From the NCBI GenBank assembly GCA_963844255.1, contig CAWJNP010000083.1:24176-88175 (forward strand): 64,000 nucleotides of DNA, written 5' to 3'. Origin of the DNA: SZAS-79 sp963844255. Its GTDB lineage: Bacteria; Pseudomonadota; Gammaproteobacteria; Burkholderiales; SG8-39. Below, one piece after another: positions 44,462 through 53,528 of the stretch (positions are counted from its first letter, which is position 1; every line of letters starts with the position of its first letter). A program made the translations under genes and the position numbers. A model generated the notes under the pieces. It did no database searches, had not been told where the DNA came from, and saw only the letters and a program-made list of their open reading frames with translations.

Positions 44462-45685
44462 ATGTCGGGACGCAAGGACGGTCGCATTCTCATCTACAGC
44501 CATGACACGTTCGGGCTGGGACACCTGAGCCGCTGCCGCACCATTGCGCATTCGCTGGTTGACCGCTTTGAGCATCTCTCGGTATTGATCCTGTCCGGAT
44601 CCCCGATCATCGGGAGTTTCGATTTTCGCTCGCGCGTCGATTTCGTCCGCGTGCCGGGTGTTGTCAAATTACGCAATGGCGAGTACACCGCGCTCAATCT
44701 GCATATCGATGTCGAGCAGATGCTCAAGATGCGCGCGTCGATCATCCGGCACACGGCTGAGATGTTCGATCCGGATATATTTATCGTCGATAAAGAGCCG
44801 CTCGGACTCAGGGGTGAGGTTCTTGAGACACTCGAGATGCTCAAGCAGCGGGGTACGCGGCTGGTGCTTGGCCTGCGGGATGTCATGGACGAGCCCAAAC
44901 TTCTGGTCCCCGAATGGCGGCGCAAGAATGTTCTGCCGGCGTTGCGCGATCTGTATGACGAAATCTGGATCTACGGACTGCCGCAAATCTGCGATCCGCT
45001 TGAGGGCATTGCGCTTCCAACCCGCGTTCGCCAGAAAATCACCTACACCGGTTATCTCCCGAGGGAGGTTTCAACGCGCGGTGCTCCGCCCCGGCTGCCG
45101 GAAATCACCAAGCGGCCTTACATACTGGTGACTACGGGCGGAGGGGGCGATGGAGAAAGCCTCATCGACTGGGTTCTGCGGGCGTATGAGCACGATGCGC
45201 TGCTGCCATACCCTGCGCTGCTGGTGCTCGGACCGTTCATGCAACCGGAACGGCAGGCAGAGTTCATGGATCGGGCGTCACGCCTCAAGCGGGTCGATGC
45301 GATCACCTTCCACAATCATCTCGAAACCCTCGTGGCCGGCGCCGCTGGTGTGGTTGCGATGGGTGGGTACAACACGTTCTGCGAGGTGCTGTCGCTGGAC
45401 AAGCGGGCGCTTATCGTGCCGCGCACGACTCCGCGATTGGAGCAGTTCATTCGAGCCTCGAGCGCCGCACGCCTGGGGCTCGTGAGCATGCTGAACGATG
45501 ACGGAAGCTATGACCCGGCGGTCATGGCTGCGGCATTGCGCGCCTTGCCACGCCAGAATCGTCCATCCGATGTGGTCGTCCCGGGACTTCTCGAAGGATT
45601 GACGAACGTGGCGCGGCGCGTGGCACCTTGGCTCGAAACTGCAGACGACGTGCCTGCCATGCAGGTCGTATCGCGTATCGGTTGA
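44462..45685 (+). CDS. MurG/GT28-like glycosyltransferase A
   Basis: About 407 aa from the ATG at 44462 (AAGGGG upstream; GTG at 44459 is an alternative). The frame is open from 44132, but that part overlaps the QueC-like gene. N-terminal YSHDTFGLGHLSRCRTIA is the acceptor-side glycine loop of a GT-B fold. The C-terminal half contains LVTTGGGGDGESL and a donor-binding VAMGGYNTFCEVLSL, as in MurG-like enzymes. A related protein lies at 48764-49948. It forms the start of a seven-gene glycan-type cluster; the next gene starts 1-4 bases later. The substrate is unknown. Confidence 0.75.
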   Translation: MSGRKDGRILIYSHDTFGLGHLSRCRTIAHSLVDRFEHLSVLILSGSPIIGSFDFRSRVDFVRVPGVVKLRNGEYTALNLHIDVEQMLKMRASIIRHTAEMFDPDIFIVDKEPLGLRGEVLETLEMLKQRGTRLVLGLRDVMDEPKLLVPEWRRKNVLPALRDLYDEIWIYGLPQICDPLEGIALPTRVRQKITYTGYLPREVSTRGAPPRLPEITKRPYILVTTGGGGDGESLIDWVLRAYEHDALLPYPALLVLGPFMQPERQAEFMDRASRLKRVDAITFHNHLETLVAGAAGVVAMGGYNTFCEVLSLDKRALIVPRTTPRLEQFIRASSAARLGLVSMLNDDGSYDPAVMAAALRALPRQNRPSDVVVPGLLEGLTNVARRVAPWLETADDVPAMQVVSRIG

Positions 45686-45686
45686 G

Positions 45687-46952
45687 TTGGTGGTCGCTAC
45701 CGCGGGACGTCGCGTCGCCTTTGTACTCAAGGGCTATCCAAGGTTGTCCGAAACCTTCATTGCCCAGGAGATCGCAGCGCTCGAGAAGCGCGGGCTCGAT
45801 ATCCTGATTTTTTCCCTGCGCCATCCAACGGATCGACGGACTCACCCCGTGCATGCGGAGATCCGGGCGGAAGCGAAGTATCTTCCCGAATATCTGCATC
45901 AGGAACCGCGACGCGTTTTTTGCGCATGGAGGCGGGTGCGGCACTGGAACACCTATCGGGGCGTCTTTCGACAGTGGCTGCGCGATTTGTGGCGAGACCC
46001 GAGCGCCAGCCGAACGCGGCGTTTCGGGCAGGCGTTGGTACTGGCGTGCGAGTTACCGTCCGATGTAACGCATCTGCACGCGCACTTTCTGCACACGCCG
46101 GCTTCGGTCGTGCGCTATGCGGCGGCATTGCGAGGAATCGAATGGACCGGATCGGCGCACGCGAAAGACATCTGGACTACGCCTGAATGGGAGTTGCGCG
46201 AGAAGCTCGAGTCCTGCAAATGGCTGGTCACTTGTACGGAAACGAACAGGAATTATCTCGCCTCTCTTGCACCAGACGGTCGGGTCGAACTTGTGTATCA
46301 CGGACTCGACCTTGACCGTTTCGCCGGTCCCGCGCTTGATCGACCGATGCGCAATGGTGATTCCCCAATCGACCCGGTGGTCATCCTGTCCGTCGGCCGC
46401 CTCGTCGAGAAGAAGGGGACTGATGTGCTGCTTGACGCGCTCGCAGCACTGCCTGCCACCATCCATTGGAAGCTGGTGCATGTCGGCGGAGGTCCGCTTG
46501 ATGGGGTTCTAAGGCGGCGTGCAGAAAGTCTTGGTCTGTCTGACCGCGTGGTCTGGCGAGGTGCGATGACACAAACGGAACTCATGGAGGAGTACCGGGC
46601 TGCAGACATATTTTCTCTTGCGAGCAGGGTAGCAAACGACGGTGATCGTGATGGTCTGCCCAACGTGCTGATGGAAGCGCAGAGCCAGGGACTGCCGTGT
46701 GTGGCCACCAAGGTCTCGGCTATACCTGAACTGATTGAACACGCGGTGACAGGGCTGCTCGTCGATCCCGATTCGCCGCGGGCGTTATCCGATGCGCTTC
46801 AGGTGCTGATTAGAAACCCGGCGCGCCGGTACACTCTGGGAAATGCGGGTCGTGCGTGCGTGGCGGAGAAGTTCGGTATGGATTCAAATGTCGAGCGCCT
46901 TGCCGAAAAGTTCGGGCTGAGTCCTCAGAGCGTTTTTGTGGAGCCGGGCTAG
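45687..46952 (+). CDS. GT4-family glycosyltransferase B
   Basis: 421 aa, GT-B fold. The start is TTG at 45687 or GTG at 45690, directly after the preceding stop. Motifs: AFVLKGYPRLSETFIAQEI at the N-terminus, HLHAHFLHTPA, the phosphate-binding SVGRLVEKKGTDVLLDA, and the C-terminal acidic motif DGLPNVLMEAQSQGLP with its E-x7-E-type spacing. Similar to exopolysaccharide and colanic-acid glycosyltransferases. No membrane anchor is seen. Confidence 0.85.
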   Translation: MVVATAGRRVAFVLKGYPRLSETFIAQEIAALEKRGLDILIFSLRHPTDRRTHPVHAEIRAEAKYLPEYLHQEPRRVFCAWRRVRHWNTYRGVFRQWLRDLWRDPSASRTRRFGQALVLACELPSDVTHLHAHFLHTPASVVRYAAALRGIEWTGSAHAKDIWTTPEWELREKLESCKWLVTCTETNRNYLASLAPDGRVELVYHGLDLDRFAGPALDRPMRNGDSPIDPVVILSVGRLVEKKGTDVLLDALAALPATIHWKLVHVGGGPLDGVLRRRAESLGLSDRVVWRGAMTQTELMEEYRAADIFSLASRVANDGDRDGLPNVLMEAQSQGLPCVATKVSAIPELIEHAVTGLLVDPDSPRALSDALQVLIRNPARRYTLGNAGRACVAEKFGMDSNVERLAEKFGLSPQSVFVEPG

Positions 46953-46983
46953 GACCCTCGGGTCACGGTCTGGAATTCGCGCC

Positions 46984-48162
46984 ATGCGCATTGCCTTTTA
47001 CGCGCCACTCAAGTCGCCAGAACACGAAGTTCCCTCTGGTGACCGGCGCGTCGCACGCCTGCTGGTTGAGGCACTCGAGCGGGCAGGGCATCAAGTGGAG
47101 CTCGTGTCGAATTTTCGCAGTCTGGACATTTCGGGCGATCGTCTCAGGCAGATTGGCCTGCGCGATGAAGGTATCGCGCAGGCCAAGGACATGGCGGAAC
47201 GCTGGAGCGACGACGCCGACGATTCGCGTCCCGACCTCTGGTTTACCTACCACGTCTACTACAAGGCGCCGGATTGGCTGGGGCCATACGTGAGCGCCAG
47301 ATTGGGAATTCCGTACGTGGTGGCAGAGGCATCTCACGCGCCGAAGAGAGCGAATGGACCGTGGGCGATCGGACACGATGCTGCTACAGACGCGATCCGT
47401 AAAGCGGCGCTTGTGCTTTGCCCGACCCGGGATGATGTGGCTTGCCTGGAAAGTCTTGTGACCTCACGAGGAAAAATCCATCTGCTTCCTCCATTCCTGG
47501 ATCCACGGCCGTATCAGGAGGCGGCGGGGGCACGAGAGCGGCATCGAGAGGACTTGTCGCAAAGACTGCAACTGGACGTGTCGGTACCCTGGATCGCCGT
47601 CGCAGCAATGATGCGGCAAGGCGACAAGCTAAGTTCCTATCGGACTCTCGCAAGAGTGCTTGATCGCCTGAAGGATCTGCAGTGGCGAATTCTTGTGGCC
47701 GGGGACGGAGCAGTGCGAGGAGAAGTAGAGGCCACTTTTGAAAAAGCCTTTCCGGGACGCGCACGATTCCTGGGCGAATGTGACGCGCAACAGGTGGCCG
47801 AGCTCTATGCCGCCTGCGACATCAGCGTCTGGCCCGCGATCAACGAGGCATACGGGATGGCCATGCTCGAGGCGCAGGCCGCAGGAATTCCGGTTGTATC
47901 GAGTGATGCGCGCGGCGTGCCGGACGTGGTTTGCCACGGCAGAACGGGTCTGCTGGCGCCTCCGGACGATGAAATCACCCTGGCCGACATGACGCGTGCA
48001 CTCCTCATAGACGAAAATGCCAGAAAGAAGATGGGTCGCAACGCGGCGGAGTTTGTCGCGACCGAACGCAGCATTGCGGCTGCGGCGATCAGGCTCGAAG
48101 CCGCTTTTGCGACGAGCATCTCAATGACCGAACCTACGGCGACCGGAGCATTTCCGGGATGA
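46984..48162 (+). CDS. GT4-family glycosyltransferase C
   Basis: 392 aa from the ATG at 46984. N-terminal RIAFYAPLKSPEHEVPSGDRR; donor-binding C-terminal domain with VAGDGAVRGEV and INEAYGMAMLEAQAAGIPVV. A variable C-terminal tail follows residue 375. Its TGA overlaps the ATG of the phosphatase gene (ATGA), so the two are translationally coupled. It has 31 bp upstream spacing from glycosyltransferase B. The acceptor and donor sugars cannot be told from sequence. Confidence 0.85.
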   Translation: MRIAFYAPLKSPEHEVPSGDRRVARLLVEALERAGHQVELVSNFRSLDISGDRLRQIGLRDEGIAQAKDMAERWSDDADDSRPDLWFTYHVYYKAPDWLGPYVSARLGIPYVVAEASHAPKRANGPWAIGHDAATDAIRKAALVLCPTRDDVACLESLVTSRGKIHLLPPFLDPRPYQEAAGARERHREDLSQRLQLDVSVPWIAVAAMMRQGDKLSSYRTLARVLDRLKDLQWRILVAGDGAVRGEVEATFEKAFPGRARFLGECDAQQVAELYAACDISVWPAINEAYGMAMLEAQAAGIPVVSSDARGVPDVVCHGRTGLLAPPDDEITLADMTRALLIDENARKKMGRNAAEFVATERSIAAAAIRLEAAFATSISMTEPTATGAFPG

Positions 48163-48767
48163 CGCTTCTGGCATTGTTACGGCATGCTGAAACAGCCTGG
48201 AGCGCAGAAGGCAGGATTCAAGGTCGAACGGATGTGCCGTTGAGCGAAGCCGGTCGAAGTGCGTTGCACCGGCGGGTGCTGCCGCGCGAATTCTGCGAGT
48301 TTCAGGTAGTGACAAGTCCGCTGCGACGCTGCACTGAAACCGCTGTACAACTCGGACTTTCGCAGCGATTGCAGGACGCCAGGTTGGCAGAAATGCGATG
48401 GGGAACCTGGGAGGGGCGTCGGCTCTCGGATTTGCGCGCCGAACTGGGTGAAGCCATGAAGACGAACGAGGAGCGCGGCCTCGACTTTGCACCCCCAGAC
48501 GGGGAGAGTCCGCGTGAGGTGCTCGCACGTGCGCGTGGCTGGCTTGTGGATGTGGCGGCCGGTGGATTGCCAACCCTGGGGATTACACATCGCGGTGTGG
48601 TACGCGTCGTACTCGCGGCCGCCATGGATTGGGATATGCGAGGCCGTCCGCCGGTCAAGCTGGATTGGAGTGCATTGCACTTATTCGAACTGGATGACGA
48701 CGGCAGGCCGCGAGTCATGCGTCTCAACGTGCCCCTCGCAGGCGATGGCCTGGAGGCTGATAAGTGA
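48159..48767 (+). CDS. Histidine phosphatase family protein
   Basis: 202 aa, phosphoglycerate-mutase/CobC superfamily. The catalytic phospho-His is in LLRHAETAWSAEGR; the second Arg/His pair is in SPLRRCTETA and ITHRGVVR. The acid residue lies in EMRWGTWEGR. Its start overlaps the preceding glycosyltransferase and its stop overlaps the next (GTGA). Being locked between glycosyltransferases, it probably removes a phosphate from a sugar or glycan intermediate in this cluster rather than acting in glycolysis. Confidence 0.85.
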   Translation: MTLLALLRHAETAWSAEGRIQGRTDVPLSEAGRSALHRRVLPREFCEFQVVTSPLRRCTETAVQLGLSQRLQDARLAEMRWGTWEGRRLSDLRAELGEAMKTNEERGLDFAPPDGESPREVLARARGWLVDVAAGGLPTLGITHRGVVRVVLAAAMDWDMRGRPPVKLDWSALHLFELDDDGRPRVMRLNVPLAGDGLEADK

Positions 48768-49948
48768 CCAGTCGGCGAGTCTTCATATACGTACAGCACT
48801 TGCTGGGAATCGGCCATCTGAAACGAGCGTCGGCCATCGCGCGCGCGATGACATTGGACGGAATGGAAGTCACCCTGGTAAGCGGCGGGATGCCTCTACC
48901 GGGCCTCGCCCTGGAAGGTGTGCGGTTCGTTCAGCTCCCCCCTGCGATGGCCGCGGACGCGACGTTCAAAGTCCTTCTTGATGTCAATAAGCAGCCTGTC
49001 GATGCGTCCTGGAAGCAGCGCCGCCGGGAACGTTTGCTCGATGCCTGGCGCGAGGCCGAACCCCATGCGCTGGTCTTCGAGTTGTTTCCGTTTGGCCGGC
49101 GCCAGATGCGCTTCGAACTCGAGCCTCTCCTCGACGCGGCGACATCGTCACACCACAAACCCGTGATCGTCTCATCGGTTCGGGATATTCTCGGTGGCGG
49201 GCAAAAGAATCCTGCGCGTCAGGTGGATATGCTTGCGCTGTTCGAGCGATACTTCGATCACCTGCTTGTGCACGGGGATCCAAAAATCATTCCCTTTGAC
49301 AGAACCTTCCTGCATGCAGGAAAGCTCAAGGAAAGGCTTCACTACACGGGATATGTCGTCGATGGCGACGCGCGACAGCGCACTGTTTCCGGCCTCGAAA
49401 AGCCTAGGAATGGTGAAGTGGTGGTTTCCGCGGGGGGCGGTGCCGTGGGATTCCGCCTGCTCGATTGCGCAATTCGCGCGCGTCCCCTGAGTTTCCTGCG
49501 TGATCGAACGTGGCGGATACTGGTCGGCGTAAACGCCGACCGCGCGGAATTTGACCGCCTTGCCCGTCTGGCCAAGGATCTTGGTGCGGGTCGGGTGATC
49601 GTAGAATCTGCGCGCGCTGATTTCACCGAGTTGCTCGAAAACTGCGCTGTTTCTGTGAGTCAGGCGGGGTACAACACCGTCATGGAGGTGCTTCAATCGT
49701 GTGCGCGCGCAGTCGTGGTCCCGTTTGCGGGCGGGTCCGAGAGCGAGCAGACGCTCAGGGCAGCCATACTTGCCGAACGCGGGATGATCGAGATGGTTGA
49801 TGAAGCCGCATTGGAGCCGCGCGTGCTCTCCGCCGCCATCGATCGCGCAGCGCAACGTTGTAAAGCAGCCGCGCAATCGGTTGATCTTGGCGGCGCGCGG
49901 CAATCGGCGAGGCTGGTCTGCGAATGGACTTCGGAACTGCAATGGTAG
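48764..49948 (+). CDS. MurG/GT28-like glycosyltransferase D
   Basis: 394 aa, GTG start coupled to the phosphatase. N-terminal IYVQHLLGIGHLKRASAIA resembles the GLGHLSR loop of glycosyltransferase A, so the two are probably distant paralogues. The C-terminal half has VVSAGGGAVGFRLL and VSQAGYNTVMEVLQS (donor-binding), then a positively charged tail. The family is often annotated as a UDP-GlcNAc:LPS-type transferase without proof. Confidence 0.8.
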   Translation: MTSRRVFIYVQHLLGIGHLKRASAIARAMTLDGMEVTLVSGGMPLPGLALEGVRFVQLPPAMAADATFKVLLDVNKQPVDASWKQRRRERLLDAWREAEPHALVFELFPFGRRQMRFELEPLLDAATSSHHKPVIVSSVRDILGGGQKNPARQVDMLALFERYFDHLLVHGDPKIIPFDRTFLHAGKLKERLHYTGYVVDGDARQRTVSGLEKPRNGEVVVSAGGGAVGFRLLDCAIRARPLSFLRDRTWRILVGVNADRAEFDRLARLAKDLGAGRVIVESARADFTELLENCAVSVSQAGYNTVMEVLQSCARAVVVPFAGGSESEQTLRAAILAERGMIEMVDEAALEPRVLSAAIDRAAQRCKAAAQSVDLGGARQSARLVCEWTSELQW

Positions 49949-50748
49949 AGGCCGCCTGGCGGTCTTTTGGCGAAGAACTCGCGCGCTGGCGTAATGCGGG
50001 AAAGCCCGTTGACTTCTGGTGGCGGGACGACGATGCGACTCGCCGGACACCCGCGCTGTCTCGATTGTTCGACCTGGCCGGTGGGGTGAACATCCCCTTG
50101 GGGCTGGCCATCGTCCCCGGTGGTTGTGAGAAATCATTGCTTGACGGTGTTGATCCCTGCGTAGTTGCGCTCCAGCACGGTGTTGACCACCGGAATCGGG
50201 CAGAGGCCGACGGAAAGAAGACGGAATTCCCTGCAAGCGAGCCGGTCGACTCGACGCTGCAGCGATTGAGCGGAGGTTGGACGGAACTTTTGTCCGTTAC
50301 GGGTAACCGGACTCTGCCTGTGCTCGCGCCGCCGTGGAACCGAATTGCGGCGAGACTGGTTCCTTTTCTTGCGGCGGCGGGGTACTCGGGCCTGAGTACC
50401 TATGGCGCCCGCGTCATTGCGGAGCCATCGCCGGGTTTGTTGCAGGTGAATACCCATGTCGATCTGATCGACTGGAAGGCGGGTCGTCGCTTTGCCGGAG
50501 ATGCGCAGGTCCTCAAGCAGGCCGTCCGACACCTTGAAATGAGACGGTTAGGCCAGGCAGACCCGACCGAGCCGACCGGCTGGCTTACGCATCATGCCGT
50601 ACACGATGAGGCGACCTGGCGATTCCTGGATCGCTTGTTCAAATCGACCGACAAAGCAAGTGGTGTGCGCTGGGTCCACCCGGCGGATCTCTTTGCGAGC
50701 GACCGCAAACCGTCACCTGTGCCACCGGATCCTGATTGCGCTATCTGA
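49924..50748 (+). CDS. NodB-like polysaccharide deacetylase family protein
   Basis: 274 aa if the ATG at 49924 is used (25-bp overlap with the preceding gene); the ATG at 49942 (7-bp overlap) is equally plausible. Metal site: FWWRDDDATR (Asp pair) and LQHGVDHRNRA (two His). The LAPPWNRIA segment corresponds to the R-x-P-W/Y groove motif, and WLTHHAVHD to the final His motif. No signal peptide, so it likely acts on a cytoplasmic or lipid-linked intermediate. Last gene of the glycan-type cluster. Confidence 0.8.
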   Translation: MDFGTAMVEAAWRSFGEELARWRNAGKPVDFWWRDDDATRRTPALSRLFDLAGGVNIPLGLAIVPGGCEKSLLDGVDPCVVALQHGVDHRNRAEADGKKTEFPASEPVDSTLQRLSGGWTELLSVTGNRTLPVLAPPWNRIAARLVPFLAAAGYSGLSTYGARVIAEPSPGLLQVNTHVDLIDWKAGRRFAGDAQVLKQAVRHLEMRRLGQADPTEPTGWLTHHAVHDEATWRFLDRLFKSTDKASGVRWVHPADLFASDRKPSPVPPDPDCAI

Positions 50749-50879
50749 CCGATTCCATGGCTGTCCCCAGGATTCGGACAGATAGAGCAATCCGGCCATG
50801 GATTCTCGTATACTTCGCATGGACGGTCGTCCTTCGCATCGAAGGCATCCTGGAAGAGCAATCGAGGATTAACAGCGGG

Positions 50880-50900
50880 AGATCCGCTTCTGGCGGATCT
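50880..50900 (+). promoter_or_regulatory. Hairpin in the 198-bp gap before the dual ABC ATPase gene
   Basis: AGATCCGC-TTCTG-GCGGATCT, a perfect 8-bp stem, about 46 bases before the ATG. The bases after it (TCAGAGGG) are not T-rich, so it is not a standard terminator. It could end the glycan cluster by another route or affect translation of the following gene. A short in-frame reading at 50736-50954 covers this gap but does not look protein-like. Confidence 0.35.
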
Positions 50901-50946
50901 TCAGAGGGACGGCTTGTGTTCGTGCACGGCCTTTCGACGACGCCAT

Positions 50947-52690
50947 ATGCCTAACGTTCTTCAGGTCAAAGATCTCAAAGTCTATCTGAGCGTAGACGCG
51001 GGAACGGTCAAGGCCGCGGACGGAGTGTCGTTCCGGATTCCGGAAGGGCGCACCGTTGCGCTGGTGGGTGAATCCGGTTCGGGGAAGTCGATCATCGCGC
51101 AGACGATCATGGGCATCCTTCCCAAGATTGCACGCGTCGAAGGCGGACAGATCCTGTTTTCCGACCCGAATCGCCCGGGCGTCGTGGTGGATATTGCCGG
51201 TTTGGAGCGCAACCACGCAGAAATGCGAGCGCTGAGAGGCGGCAGAATATCGATCATCTTCCAGGAGCCCATGACTGCGCTGTCGCCGCTGCATACGATA
51301 GGCAACCAGATCGAGGAAGCTCTGGCGCTCCATCGGACACTCGGTCCGGCCGAGCGCAGAGACGCCGTCGTGGAGATGTTGCGGCTGGTTGGATTCCCCA
51401 ATCCTGCGAGGGCCGTGCAAACCTATCCGTTCGAACTTTCAGGCGGATTGCGTCAGCGCGCGATGATTGCAATGGCGCTGGTATGCCACCCGGCACTGTT
51501 GATTGCGGACGAACCGACCACGGCACTGGATGTGACGATTCAGGCGCAGATTCTGCAGCTCATCATGCAATTGCAGAGCGAACTTCGAATGGCGGTAATG
51601 ATCATCACGCATGACCTTGGCGTGGTTGCGAATATGGCGGACGAGGTCGTGGTTCTGTACCAGGGCAAGGTGGTTGAGTCTGGTACGGTTGACGCGATCT
51701 TCCGTGACCCTCGGCATCCCTATCTCAAGGCTTTGATGCGTGCAGTGCCACGTTTCAACATGGCGCCAGGCGAACGTCTCACGCCCTTGCGGGAGATCCA
51801 GGTTTCGACAAACCATCTGATGTCCGCGAGACCACGCCCGCAACGACAGGCGTCGGACGAGCCATTGCTCGTCGTTCGAAATCTGACCAAGGGATTCGGG
51901 TCACGGAAGTCGGCGTTTCCCGGGACAAAACCTGCGTCACGAGTACTGGCGGTAGATGACATCAGTTTCACGGTGCGTGCAGGTGAGTGCCTGGGACTGG
52001 TGGGAGAGTCGGGTTGTGGAAAAACCACGACTTCGAAGATGATCATGCGATCCATTGTCCCTGACAGCGGAGAGATACTCTTCAATGAAGGGGGCGTATC
52101 GCAGAACGTGCTTACGCTCTCGGGACCGGAATTGTTCGCGTATCGACGAAAGGTCCAGTTCGTATTCCAGGACCCTGTCGGCTCCCTGAATCCCCGGATG
52201 AGCGCCTATGAAATACTCAGTGAACCGCTCGTCATACACGGGATCGGAGACGCTGAAGAGCGCTTCGCACGCGTCAAGGAGCTGACGAACCTTGTCGGCC
52301 TGGATGTTCGACATCTGCGACGCTACCCACACAGTTTCTCCGGGGGACAGCGCCAGAGACTCGGAATTGCGCGCGCGCTTGCTCTCAGTCCTGCGCTGCT
52401 GATTTGCGACGAACCGGTTTCGGCACTTGATGTATCGGTGCAGGCACAGGTACTGAATCTGCTTCGTGATCTACGCGAGGCATTGAATCTGACGTACATA
52501 TTTGTCTCCCACAATCTTGCCGTGGTGCATTACGTGGCGGACCGGATTGCGGTGATGTGCGCGGGCCGTCTTGTCGAGATCGCTCCATATGGTGAATTGT
52601 TTGGCAACCCCGTACATCCGTATACCAAAGCCCTGTTGGCGGCCGTGCCGGTTCCCGATCTGGAGCGCAGGCTGGATTTCAAGGCGCTGA
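50947..52690 (+). CDS. Dual-domain peptide/nickel-type ABC ATPase, 3' end replaced
   Basis: Two complete ATPase domains in one chain, as in YejF-type or fused DppD-DppF-type proteins for peptide import. Domain 1: Walker A GESGSGKS, signature LSGGLRQRA, Walker B LLIADEPTTALD. Domain 2: GESGCGKT, FSGGQRQRL, LLICDEPVSALD. Each ends with the oligopeptide-transporter motif HPY(L/T)KAL. About 581 codons are native, up to VPDLERRLDFKAL; only about 10-30 terminal residues appear lost. After this the frame continues into an unrelated sugar permease. No cognate permease or binding protein precedes it; these would follow in the true genome. Confidence 0.88.
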
Positions 52691-52700
52691 TGGCGATGGT
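52680..52700. other. Junction between betaproteobacterial and Rhodobacteraceae-like sequence
   Basis: Upstream the reading frame is the C-terminus of a peptide ABC ATPase; downstream the same frame reads a sugar permease transmembrane segment (VLTALVVFVGGTVWTVFYSF). The switch falls within or next to GCGCTGATGGC, where both parent sequences could plausibly read Ala-Leu-Met-Ala, so microhomology may have driven the join. Gene content, codon use and frameshift density all change here. An assembly chimera is most likely. Confidence 0.8.
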
Positions 52701-53528
52701 GCTGACAGCGCTGGTGGTTTTTGTCGGCGGCACGGTCTGGACGGTGTTTTATTCCTTCACCAACTCCAAGCTGTTGCCGCGGATGCAGTTCGTCGGTCTG
52801 GATCAATATGACCGGCTTTGGCACAACAGTCGCTGGCTGATCTCGATTGAAAACCTTGCGATTTATGGGGACTTTATCGCTGGTGCTGACGATCAGCCTC
52901 GGGTTTTTCCTTGCGGTGCTGATGGATCAGAAGATCCGCTTTGAGGATACGTTTCGCACCATCATGCTGTACCCCTTTGCCCTGTCCTTCATCGTGACCG
53001 GTCTGGTCTGGCAATGGATCTTGAACCCCGATTTCGGCATCCAATCGATCGTGCGGGCGATGGGCTGGACGACAGTTTCAACTTCGATCCGCTGAACAAC
53101 CCGATATCGTGGTTCTCTACGGCCTGCTGATCGCGGGGCTGTGGCAGGGCACCGGGTTTGTCATGTGCCTGATGCTGGCGGGTCTGCGCGGCATTGACGA
53201 GGATATCTGGAAGGCCACGCGGGTTGACGGCATTCCGACCTGGAAGACCTATATCGTTGTGGTGATCCCGATGATGCGGCCGGTGTTCATCACGACGCTG
53301 GTGATCGTCGCGGCGGGGATCATCAAGCTTTACGACCTTGTTGTCGCGCAGACCTCGGGCGGGCCGGGCAATGCCAGCCAGGTGCCGGCGATGTATGTCT
53401 ATGACTATATGTTCCAGGCGCAGAATCTGGGGCAGGGCTTTGCCGCCTCGACGATGATGCTGCTGTCGGTGCTGATCGTGCTGATCCCTTGGGCCTATCT
53501 GGAATTCGGAGGCAAGAAGCATGGCTGA
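52687..53528 (+). pseudogene. Sugar ABC transporter permease 1, 5' truncated and frameshifted
   Basis: MalF/UgpA-like inner-membrane permease. The first ~20 residues are missing at the junction. Three frame changes are needed to read it: an extra G in GGGG at about 52,868, a missing base at about 53,069 and a missing base at about 53,104. Corrected, it gives YGTLSLVLTISLGF, then the LNPDFGIQSI region, and finally the EAA-type loop DEDIWKATRVDGIPTW, ending GGKKHG. The protein is otherwise unremarkable, so sequencing error is more likely than real decay. Its stop overlaps the start of permease 2 by 8 bp. Confidence 0.8.

Noticed and set aside
50914..52944. A single protein fusing a dual ABC ATPase to a sugar permease
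   Set aside because: The permease part lacks its N-terminus, goes out of frame after about 60 codons and belongs to a different transporter class; the fusion point coincides with a change of genome type.
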